Positions 16,196 to 23,609 of a stretch of DNA of 64,000 nt are shown piece after piece. The number at the start of each line of letters is the position of its first letter. Position 1 is the stretch's first letter. Position numbers and translations under genes: made by a program. Source of the stretch: JARBUG01 sp035628915 (lineage in GTDB: Bacteria > Bacillota > Sulfobacillia > Symbiobacteriales > Symbiobacteriaceae). A model generated the notes under the pieces. The model worked only from the letters and a program-made list of their open reading frames with translations, had not been told where the DNA came from and ran no database searches. The stretch is taken from assembly GCA_035628915.1 (NCBI GenBank), contig DASPIW010000050.1, positions 62,001 through 126,000 on the forward strand, in the 5' to 3' direction.

Positions 16196-17826
16196 ACCGG
16201 TTCCGCCCCCTCTGCGCTGCGCTTGTTATAGGGAATCCAGATCTCAAAGGAGGTCCCTTCCGGTCCGGTGACAAAGGAGATCTGGCCGCCGGCGCTCTCC
16301 ACGTGCTGCTGCACAAGCGCCAGGCCAATGCCCTGGTGCTGGCCCGATTTCGTCGAAAAACCCGGGCGCCATACTTCCTGCCGCATCTCCGGCGGAATGC
16401 CCAGGCCGGTATCCCTCACCGCGATGCGCAGGCCCTGTTCGCCATCCCGAATCAGGCAGGTGACGTGCCGCCGGTCAGCCGGCACGCCCCCGACGGCATC
16501 CATGGCGTTCTCCAGCAGATTGCCGACCATCACCGTCAGGGAGGTGGCATCGGTATTCGGGGGCAGTCTGCGCAGCCGGCTGCTCTGGTCGATGGTCATC
16601 GTGATGTTCAATTCCCGCGCCCGGTGCAGCTTGCCCAGGAGCAGCGCGGCCACCCGGTAGTCCTGGAAGCGGCGGGTCAGGAAGCGGGTCTGGTTCTGCT
16701 GCTCTTCGTAGCTGGAGTAGATGTAGTCGATCGCCTCCTGCTGGCGGCCGAATTGGATCAGACCGGCGATGGTGTGCAGCCGGTTCATGTGCTCGTGGTT
16801 CTGGGCCCGCAGGGAGTCGATGAACTTCGTGACGCCGGTTAGCTGGTCGGCCAGGCGGTGGACTTCGGTACGGTCCCGGAAGGTCGCCACCGCCCCGATG
16901 ATCCGCCCCTGAATCCGCACCGGCACCCGGTTGGCAAATACAACTGTGGTGCCCAGCAGCGTCTCCTGGTTAAACTCCGGCTGGCCGGACCGCAGAATCT
17001 CCGGCAGACGGGAGTGGGGAATCAGATCCTCCAGGCGCATGCCGACCGCCTCGGGACCCCGGCCCAACATTCGCTGCGCTTCTTCGCTGATCACCGTAAT
17101 GCGCTGCTCCCGGTCGATTGCGAGTACCCCTTCGCCCAGGGCGTTGAGGATCGCCACGCGTTCCTGCAACAGGCGGGCGATTTCCGGCGGCTCCAGCCCG
17201 AGCAGTTGGCGCTTGATCCGGCTGCCCAGCAGCCAGGCCCCGACGAGGCCGACGGAGAGGGCGACCAGCAGAGCGACGCTCAGTTCCGGGGCAAGGTCAG
17301 ACAAAACGGAGATGACTGACGGGGTCAGTATGCCGACCACCACGACCCCGACCTGTTCGGAATAGTCCTCGGACATGACCGGCACGAATGCCCGGACGCT
17401 GTTCCCCCACATGCCGGCGGCATGCGAAACGTAGGTGTGCTCCGCGAAAGCAGGACCTTCATCGCCGCCGGTGAAAATGGTCCCTACGCGGGCCGTCACC
17501 GGGTGGGAATACCGGCGGCGGTCCATGTCCAGCACCACCACATACTCCACCGTGTTCGCCTGGCGAATCCGTTCAGCAATGGGCTGAATGACGACATCGC
17601 CGCCCGGGCGCCCCACCGAGCGCTTCACGTCATCAATCTCGGCGACGGTGCGGGCGACGTGCAGAACACGCCGCCCCAATTGCTCTTCTACGGAATTGAG
17701 TGTGTAGGCAGCCACCACCATCGTGCCGGCTGCCCCGGCCAGCAGGACGATACCGGTGGCCAGCAGTGCGATGTGGGTTCGAACGGAGAGGAAAAGCTCC
17801 GGAGGTCGCTTCAGCCACTTGATCAA
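16192..17826 (-). CDS. dctS: DctS/CitA-family sensor histidine kinase
   Basis: This membrane sensor has a TM segment (residues about 10-33), an extracytoplasmic PAS-like domain, a second TM segment (ALLVALSVGLVGAWLLG), a cytoplasmic PAS domain (ILNALGEGVLAIDREQ), a SpoB-type phospho-acceptor helix (NHEHMNRLHTIAGLIQFG, His in HEHMNRLH) and a HATPase domain (NLLENAMDAV, DTGLGIPPE, GIGLALV). At 544 aa it matches DcuS/DctS. The frame runs on into an upstream repeat, so I chose TTG 17826, which has GAGG 8 nt away and gives a normal N-terminus (MIKWLKRPPELF). It is coupled to dctR and probably senses succinate, fumarate or malate with DctB. Confidence 0.88.
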   Translation of the reverse strand: MIKWLKRPPELFLSVRTHIALLATGIVLLAGAAGTMVVAAYTLNSVEEQLGRRVLHVARTVAEIDDVKRSVGRPGGDVVIQPIAERIRQANTVEYVVVLDMDRRRYSHPVTARVGTIFTGGDEGPAFAEHTYVSHAAGMWGNSVRAFVPVMSEDYSEQVGVVVVGILTPSVISVLSDLAPELSVALLVALSVGLVGAWLLGSRIKRQLLGLEPPEIARLLQERVAILNALGEGVLAIDREQRITVISEEAQRMLGRGPEAVGMRLEDLIPHSRLPEILRSGQPEFNQETLLGTTVVFANRVPVRIQGRIIGAVATFRDRTEVHRLADQLTGVTKFIDSLRAQNHEHMNRLHTIAGLIQFGRQQEAIDYIYSSYEEQQNQTRFLTRRFQDYRVAALLLGKLHRARELNITMTIDQSSRLRRLPPNTDATSLTVMVGNLLENAMDAVGGVPADRRHVTCLIRDGEQGLRIAVRDTGLGIPPEMRQEVWRPGFSTKSGQHQGIGLALVQQHVESAGGQISFVTGPEGTSFEIWIPYNKRSAEGAEPV

Positions 17827-17900
17827 AGGGGTCGCCTCGCTTGACGCCGAAATGTTAGTTCTTTGAAATACCGGAGATACCCCATTTCTACAGAGCACGC

Positions 17901-17930
17901 AAAAACCCTGCAGTTCAGCGGTCGCAGGGT
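17901..17930 (-). terminator. Minus-strand terminator upstream of dctS
   Basis: Read on the minus strand, ACCCTGC and GCAGGGT form a 7-bp stem with a 12-nt loop, followed by TTTT. It lies 75-105 nt before the dctS start in the same direction, so it may be a leader terminator, or it may protect dctSR from read-through. Confidence 0.5.
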
Positions 17931-17933
17931 CTT

Positions 17934-18001
17934 GTCCAATGCGGCGCCGCGCAGCGGCGAGGCCGCACGGCACCCGTAAATGGCGCGTCAGCGCCGAGAA
18001 G
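17934..18001. repeat. Third, inverted copy of the 68-bp repeat
   Basis: Reverse complement of the copies at 15335-15470, with three mismatches in 68. It contains the ATG used by hrpB. Confidence 0.9.
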
Positions 18002-20445
18002 GGGAGGAGATACCCACGTTCGGACTACCCATCGAACCGGCCCTTCCAACCCTCAAAGCAGCCCTGGCAGAGCGCACCGCCGCCGTACTCGTCGCCCCGC
18101 CGGGCGCCGGCAAGACGACACGGGTGCCCCTGGCTCTCCTGGACGAGCCCTGGCTGGCGGGCCGTCACATTCTGATGCTCGAGCCCCGCCGGCTGGCGGC
18201 CCGGACGGCGGCCCGGTACATGGCCGCTTCCCTGGGCGAGCAGGTGGGTGAAACGGTCGGCTACCGGGTCCGCCTGGAGACCCGGGTCGGCGCCCGCACC
18301 CGGGTCGAAGTGATTACCGAAGGGGTACTGACCCGACTGCTGCAGGCGGACCCGGCCCTTGAGCACGCGGGCCTGGTCATTCTCGACGAGTTCCACGAGC
18401 GGTCGCTGCACGCCGACCTGGGGCTGGCGCTATGCCTGCAGTCACAGTCGCTCCTGCGGGGCGACCTGCGCATTCTGGCCATGTCGGCCACGCTGGACGC
18501 GCAACCCGTGGCAAGCCTGCTGGGCGGCGCCCCGATCATCGTCAGCGAAGGCCGCAGTTTTCCGGTGCAGACCCGCTACGCCCCCCGGCGGCCGGAGGGG
18601 CGGATTGAGCAGGCCGTGGCGCGCACCGCGCTGGAGGCCCTGGCAAGTCACGAGGGCGATATCCTGGCCTTTCTCCCCGGAGCGGCGGAGATCCGGCGGG
18701 TGCAGGAACTGATGGCCGATCCCCGGGTGGTGCCGCTGTACGGCAACCTCCCGCAGGCGGAGCAGGACCGTGCCATTCTGCCTTCACCCCCGGGCCGGCG
18801 AAAGGTCGTGCTGGCGACTTCGATCGCCGAGACCAGCCTTACGGTCGAGGGCGTCCGGGTCGTCATCGACTCCGGTCTCTCCCGGGTGCCGCGCTTTTCG
18901 CCCCGCACCGGCATGACCCGTCTGGAGACGGTACCCGTCTCACAGGCATCGGCGGACCAGCGCCGGGGCCGGGCCGGGCGACTGGCGCCCGGCGTCTGCT
19001 ACCGCCTGTGGGCCGAACAGGAGCAGTTGGTCGCCCGCGGCACCCCGGAGATCCTGGAAGCAGACCTGGCACCCCTTGCCCTCGAACTGGCCGCCTGGGG
19101 CGTGACCGACGCCGCCGAGCTCTGCTGGCTCGACCCGCCGCCCGCGGCAGCGCTGGCGCAGGCCCGCGAACTGTTGCGCCAACTGGGCGCCATGCGCAGC
19201 GACTTCAGCATGACCCCCCACGGGCGCCGCATGGCGGAGGTGGGGCTCCACCCACGGCTCTCGCATATGATCCTCCGGGCGATTGCGGCTGGTGCAGGCG
19301 GATCGGCCTGCGAACTGGCAGCGCTCCTGAGCGAACGCGACCTGCTCCGGGGGGCCGGGGCCGATGCGGATATCGGTCTGCGAATCGATCTGGTGCGCCG
19401 GGGCGCCCCGGAGGCGCGGCAGATCGTCACCCAGGCCCGACAACTGAAGGCCGGGTTCGATATCCGCCATGATGAGCCGGCCGGGGCCCCCGGACCGTTG
19501 CTCGCGCTGGCCTACCCCGACCGGATTGCAGCCCGCCGGGGGAACGGCCGCTTCCTCCTGCGCAACGGCCGGGGGGCGGCGTTCGCCCAGCCCCACCAGC
19601 CGCTCGCCGAGGCACCGTTTCTCGTCGCCGTCGACCTGGACGACCAGGGGGCGGAGAGCCGTATCTTTCTGGCGGCGCCGCTGGAACTGACGGACATTGA
19701 GCGGCACTTCGGCGATCAGATCGAAGATGAGGAACTGATTGTCTGGGACCGGCCCGCGCAGGCCGTCCGGGCGCGCCGGCGGCGCCGGTTGGGCGCCATC
19801 ATCCTGCAGGAGGCGCCCCTGCCCGACCCCGACCCCGGGGCGGTGGCCCAAGCGCTGACGGAAGCCGTGCGGCAGGAAGGCCTTGATATGCTCCCCTGGA
19901 CCCGTAACGCCCGGCAGTTCCAGCAGCGGGTCATCTTCATGCACCGCCGGGATCCGTCATGGCCTGACGCCTCCGACGAGGCGCTGCTCGCCAATGCCGC
20001 CGAATGGCTTACCCCGCACCTCTATGGACTGCGGAGCCGCAGCGACCTGCAGCAGCTGCAAATGGCGTCCGCTCTCGAAGGGCTGCTGTCCCCGGACCGG
20101 CGCCGCCGGCTGGACGAGCTGGCCCCGACCCATATCACTGTGCCCAGCGGCTCGCGCATACCTGTCGACTACAGCAACCCGGACGCGCCGGTACTGGCCG
20201 TACGGCTGCAGGAGATGTTCGGACTGGCCGATACGCCCAGAATCGTCGGGGGGGCGGCCCCTCTGATCCTCCACCTGCTATCCCCGGCGCACCGGCCCGT
20301 ACAGGTGACGCAGGACCTGGCCAGCTTCTGGCGCAGCGCCTACTTTGAAGTGCGCAAGGACCTCAGGGGCCGGTACCCAAAGCACTACTGGCCGGATGAT
20401 CCCTGGAATGCCACCCCGACCCACCGGACTCGCCCACGTTCGTGA
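17980..20445 (+). CDS. hrpB: ATP-dependent RNA helicase HrpB
   Basis: This DEAH-box helicase of the HrpB family has 821 aa. Motif I is APPGAGKTTR, motif II is DEFHERS, motif III is MSATLD and motif VI is QRRGRAGR, followed by HA2 and the HrpB-specific C-terminal domain (SRIPVDYSNPDAPVLAVRLQE and the WP/YPKHYWPDDP end). Its cellular role is not settled for the family; RNA processing is presumed. The first canonical start, ATG 17980, lies inside a 68-bp repeat and has no SD, although GGGGAGGAG lies at 18000-18008 in front of an ATA codon. No other ATG, GTG or TTG precedes motif I in frame. Confidence 0.92.
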   Translation: MARQRREGEEIPTFGLPIEPALPTLKAALAERTAAVLVAPPGAGKTTRVPLALLDEPWLAGRHILMLEPRRLAARTAARYMAASLGEQVGETVGYRVRLETRVGARTRVEVITEGVLTRLLQADPALEHAGLVILDEFHERSLHADLGLALCLQSQSLLRGDLRILAMSATLDAQPVASLLGGAPIIVSEGRSFPVQTRYAPRRPEGRIEQAVARTALEALASHEGDILAFLPGAAEIRRVQELMADPRVVPLYGNLPQAEQDRAILPSPPGRRKVVLATSIAETSLTVEGVRVVIDSGLSRVPRFSPRTGMTRLETVPVSQASADQRRGRAGRLAPGVCYRLWAEQEQLVARGTPEILEADLAPLALELAAWGVTDAAELCWLDPPPAAALAQARELLRQLGAMRSDFSMTPHGRRMAEVGLHPRLSHMILRAIAAGAGGSACELAALLSERDLLRGAGADADIGLRIDLVRRGAPEARQIVTQARQLKAGFDIRHDEPAGAPGPLLALAYPDRIAARRGNGRFLLRNGRGAAFAQPHQPLAEAPFLVAVDLDDQGAESRIFLAAPLELTDIERHFGDQIEDEELIVWDRPAQAVRARRRRRLGAIILQEAPLPDPDPGAVAQALTEAVRQEGLDMLPWTRNARQFQQRVIFMHRRDPSWPDASDEALLANAAEWLTPHLYGLRSRSDLQQLQMASALEGLLSPDRRRRLDELAPTHITVPSGSRIPVDYSNPDAPVLAVRLQEMFGLADTPRIVGGAAPLILHLLSPAHRPVQVTQDLASFWRSAYFEVRKDLRGRYPKHYWPDDPWNATPTHRTRPRS

Positions 20446-20517
20446 GGGAGATGAGACACCACCCGTAAAAGCACCAACCGACATGGTTACATCGTGCAAC
20501 GAAATAGTACTTTGGTA

Positions 20518-20545
20518 TTGACTTCCGGAGTGAGGCCGCTATACT
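20518..20545 (+). promoter_or_regulatory. Sigma-A type promoter of the small membrane protein gene
   Basis: TTGACT (20518-20523) and TATACT (20540-20545) are separated by 16 bp, with the start codon 37 nt further on. Confidence 0.65.
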
Positions 20546-20581
20546 TTATCTAAAGATCGTTGGTGTCAGGAGGTGGTGCTG

Positions 20582-20833
20582 ATGGTTCCCAACAAGGTGA
20601 TCCATATCCGGGATGCCCGTCGACGGGTGGCCAAGGCAAAAAAGAAGCAGCGGGCGCCGCGCAAGCCCGGCTTGCTGCAGCGTATTTCTCAGTGGCTTAC
20701 GCATGGCACCACCAGAGGCACTGTACTCCTTGCGGGAGTAGTCGCCGGCCTAGTCATGGGGGCGGTTGTCGCCACCGTGCTGACCGCACCGGCAGCCTCC
20801 ACGTTGGAGCAGCAGGTGGAAATGCAGCCCTGA
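20582..20833 (+). CDS. Small basic protein with one membrane segment
   Basis: The family is not recognised. The 83-aa protein has a very basic N-terminal half (RDARRRVAKAKKKQRAPRK), then one hydrophobic helix (TVLLAGVVAGLVMGAVVATVL, about residues 49-69) and a short acidic tail. It would sit in the membrane with the basic part inside. ATG 20582 follows AGGAGG by 8 nt; two upstream in-frame GTG codons overlap the SD. It has its own promoter and terminator, so it is a monocistronic gene beside, but not in, the NarL-type operon. Confidence 0.75.
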   Translation: MVPNKVIHIRDARRRVAKAKKKQRAPRKPGLLQRISQWLTHGTTRGTVLLAGVVAGLVMGAVVATVLTAPAASTLEQQVEMQP

Positions 20834-20855
20834 CATCTGCCCGAACCGTACAAAT

Positions 20856-20884
20856 ACCCCGGCCTTTTGTAGGCCGGGGTTTTC
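20856..20884 (+). terminator. Terminator after the small membrane protein
   Basis: A 10-bp perfect stem (20856-20865 with 20871-20880) with a 5-nt loop is followed by TTTT. Confidence 0.88.
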
Positions 20885-21059
20885 ACGCGTCCGGACCCGG
20901 TCTCTTTTCGGCGCCCACCTGACCAGCACGTATCATGTTTAGTGCTATGGTGTCATGCACTTCAATCGTCCGAGGCATTAGAATTGTAAGAGTAATGTTC
21001 GCGAAGCCACTCTACACCGGTCCAGGGAAGCCCCAAGCCCCTCCGAGAGGATGGTTCTG

Positions 21060-22580
21060 ATGCTTTCCGATTCGGGTAGGTCTCTGCCCAAGTCCGTGCT
21101 CATGGCGTGCAACAGCCTGGGCGACGGAATGGTCATTGTTGATGAAGACCGGGTCATCCGCTATATGAACCCGGCCGCGTGTCATCTTTTGGGGACCGTT
21201 GCGACGATCTCCTACCATTCGTCCCGGTGCCACACCGTGTTCCGCTGCGGCCCACCCGAGGCGCCGAACCGCTTCTGCGGCCATTGCCACGTCGGGCGGG
21301 CGCTGCTCAAGGGGACGGGAACGGTTCGGTTTACTGCTGCCATGGGAGTCGGCGACAAGCGGAGTTGGGTCGACGCCACCTGCACCTGGGTACCGGGCAG
21401 AAAGAAAGAAGCGGTGCTGATTCTGCGCCCCCACGGCCCGACGGCCGAGCAGCCGGAAATGGAACAGGAGCCCGGCGACGCCTGGCTGTCGCCCCACAGC
21501 ACCACGGTGCTGCAGGGGCTCGTCCGATCGGCCCGGGAACTGCTCGCCGCCGACTATGCGGCTCTGGGACGGCTCGATCCCTTCCGGCTGGAGGTCGTCT
21601 GGCTGGTGCAGGACGGCCACCGTTCCGCGGCCACATCCGGCACGCGGGTTCCCCTGGGGGAAGGCATCCGGGGACGGGTGGTCAGTACCGGCGAGCAGGT
21701 CTGCATCAATAACTTCCCCGACAAGGCCCTCGATGCGCCGGAAAAACACAAGACCATGTCGGCGGAAGGGCTGAAAGCGGCGCTCGCCGTGCCGGTCGTG
21801 ATTAACGGTGAGCCCACCGGCGTGCTGATGGTTGCGGCGCGCCACCCCGCCGAATACGGCCCGGCGCAATCGCAGGTGCTGCGCAACCTGGCGGCGCTGG
21901 CTGGCGAGGTCCTCGAACACGCCGATTGGATTCAAACCGCTCAGGCGGCTTCGATCCGGGAGGAGCGGGAATGGCTGGCGGCCGAACTGCACGACGGCCT
22001 GGCACAACTGCTGGGCGCCATTACCCAGCGGCTCAAGCTGGCCCGCTGGGTGCTGGGCCGCTCCACGGACGCAGCCAACGTGGCAGCCGACCTGCAGGAA
22101 GTGCTGGAGCTCTCCGAGGAAGCGCACAAGGAACTGCGGATGGCGCTGGGCGAACTGCGCAACCCGGCAGTGGTCGGCGACTTCCGCAAGGCGCTTGAGG
22201 CGGCCCTCAAGCTGTTTTCCGAGCGGTCCGGCCTGGTCGCCGAACTGGTGGAGGTGCCGGAACAGCGGCCCCCCATCCCGCCGACGGTGACGCTGCAGGT
22301 CCTGCGGATTGTGCAGGAAGCGCTCAACAACGCCCGCAAGCACTCCGGCGGGTCCCACGTCTGGATTCGCTGGACGTTTGCCGACGATCGCCATACCTTT
22401 GCCATCAAGGATGATGGAAAGGGCTTTGTGCCCACAGGGCTGGGACACGGTTTCGGCATGACGATCATGTCGGACCGGGCCCACCGGATCGGGGGTGACC
22501 TGAAAATCTACGGCGCCCCGGAATCAGGCTGCACCGTGATTCTGACCGTTCCCAACCGAAAGGGGGGGCTGAGCACGTGA
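21060..22580 (+). CDS. NarL-type sensor histidine kinase with Cys-rich PAS and GAF
   Basis: This soluble sensor kinase has no membrane segments. An N-terminal PAS domain (LGDGMVIVDEDRVIRYMNPAA) contains a cysteine cluster, C-HTVFRC and CGHC. A GAF domain follows (about residues 150-300, VPLGEGIRGRVVSTGEQVCI). The kinase core is HisKA_3 (AAELHDGLAQLLGAI, phosphorylated His) and HATPase_c (EALNNARKHSGG, KDDGKGF). The cluster suggests redox or metal sensing, as in other Cys-containing PAS sensors. The frame opens at ATG 21051, but GAGAGG at 21044 fits ATG 21060 better. The stop overlaps the GTG of the regulator gene. Confidence 0.87.
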   Translation: MLSDSGRSLPKSVLMACNSLGDGMVIVDEDRVIRYMNPAACHLLGTVATISYHSSRCHTVFRCGPPEAPNRFCGHCHVGRALLKGTGTVRFTAAMGVGDKRSWVDATCTWVPGRKKEAVLILRPHGPTAEQPEMEQEPGDAWLSPHSTTVLQGLVRSARELLAADYAALGRLDPFRLEVVWLVQDGHRSAATSGTRVPLGEGIRGRVVSTGEQVCINNFPDKALDAPEKHKTMSAEGLKAALAVPVVINGEPTGVLMVAARHPAEYGPAQSQVLRNLAALAGEVLEHADWIQTAQAASIREEREWLAAELHDGLAQLLGAITQRLKLARWVLGRSTDAANVAADLQEVLELSEEAHKELRMALGELRNPAVVGDFRKALEAALKLFSERSGLVAELVEVPEQRPPIPPTVTLQVLRIVQEALNNARKHSGGSHVWIRWTFADDRHTFAIKDDGKGFVPTGLGHGFGMTIMSDRAHRIGGDLKIYGAPESGCTVILTVPNRKGGLST

Positions 22581-23227
22581 CGCCGATTCGCGTTCTACTC
22601 GTGGATGATCACACCATCTTCAGGCAAGGAACGGCCAATGCGCTCCGGCTCATGGGCGGCGTGGAAGTAATCGGTGAGGCGGACAACGGCCAGGATGCCG
22701 TCGACATGGCCCGCTGCCTGCGGCCCGACGTCGTACTGATGGACCTCTCTTTACCGGGCATGAACGGGCTGGAAGCCACTCGGCTCATTGTTGAATCTGT
22801 CCCAAGTACCCGCGTGATCATGTTGACCTTCATGGATGATGAAGCGAACCTGGTTGCGGCGGTCCAGGCGGGCGCCAAGGGCTATTTGCTCAAGAGCGTG
22901 GCGCCGGAGGAGCTGTGGGTCCACGTGCGGGCAGCCGCCACCGGCGAGATGCCCATCTCCGGCAGCCTGACCATGAAGCTGGTGGGCGCCCTCGCCCAGC
23001 GGCAGCTGCTGGGCGAGAACCCCGGCGCCCTGTCGCTTACGGCCCGGGAGCGCGAGCTGATCAAGCTGGTCGCCGAGGGGAAGTCCAACCCGGAGATCGC
23101 ACGCGGTATGTTCATGTCGGTCAGCACCGTGAAGCTGCACCTGCATAACATCCTGCAGAAGCTGAACCTGCATAGCAGGGCAGAACTGATTGCGATGGTC
23201 GCGCGGACCGGGATGTTGGATGCTTGA
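22577..23227 (+). CDS. NarL/FixJ-family response regulator
   Basis: This is the partner of the upstream kinase, linked by a GTGA overlap. The receiver domain has the DDH pocket (LLVDDHTIF), the phosphorylated Asp in VVLMDLSLPG and Lys in GYLLKSV. The C-terminal LuxR-type helix-turn-helix is intact (LTARERELIKLVAEGKSNPE and STVKLHLHNILQKL). At 216 aa it has the standard length. Targets are unknown; nothing in the flanking genes shows an obvious shared operator. Confidence 0.92.
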   Translation: MTPIRVLLVDDHTIFRQGTANALRLMGGVEVIGEADNGQDAVDMARCLRPDVVLMDLSLPGMNGLEATRLIVESVPSTRVIMLTFMDDEANLVAAVQAGAKGYLLKSVAPEELWVHVRAAATGEMPISGSLTMKLVGALAQRQLLGENPGALSLTARERELIKLVAEGKSNPEIARGMFMSVSTVKLHLHNILQKLNLHSRAELIAMVARTGMLDA

Positions 23228-23239
23228 TTTTTGAAGTAA

Positions 23240-23279
23240 GACCCGAGTTGTCCTTGCGGATGACTCGGGTCTTTTTTTT
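23240..23279 (+). terminator. Terminator of the NarL-type operon
   Basis: A 14-bp stem (23240-23253 with 23258-23271, two G-T pairs) with a TTGC loop is followed by eight T. The T-run overlaps the left end of repeat element copy B. Confidence 0.92.
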
Positions 23280-23457
23280 GCCACGGAGTGCGCGGAATAC
23301 CACGGAAATCTGGGCAGTTGAACGGGGTTTTTTGGAACAGTCTTTACAGTGAATTACACCGATTATAATAAATATAATATTCTATTTAATTTCATGCAAT
23401 CCATGAAATCTGTGGCCAAATTCCCATTCCGCGCTTTCCGTGTTCTCCGTGGCAAAA
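23276..23457. repeat. MITE-like inverted-repeat element, copy B
   Basis: The left arm (23276-23297) is identical over 22 nt to that of copy A at 11054. The right arm (23427-23457) is its imperfect inverse (CTCCGTGGCAAAA end). The interior is AT-rich (23350-23395). It has no coding capacity and is 182 bp against 300 bp in copy A. Confidence 0.6.
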
Positions 23458-23609
23458 TGCCTCTTCCCGCGCCCTCATTGTACTACAGGCTAACCAGCTT
23501 GGCCAGTAGGTCAGTTGCAATAGTCCGACAAGTCGGCCAACGATGACCGGGTGGCGACTGGGACATACCTTGCATGACTGATACCCTTTACATGAGGGGT
23601 GGTCAAGCT

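Noticed and set aside
21012..22484. Minus-strand frame opposite the NarL-type kinase
   Set aside because: GC-rich shadow frame; the kinase on the plus strand is complete.
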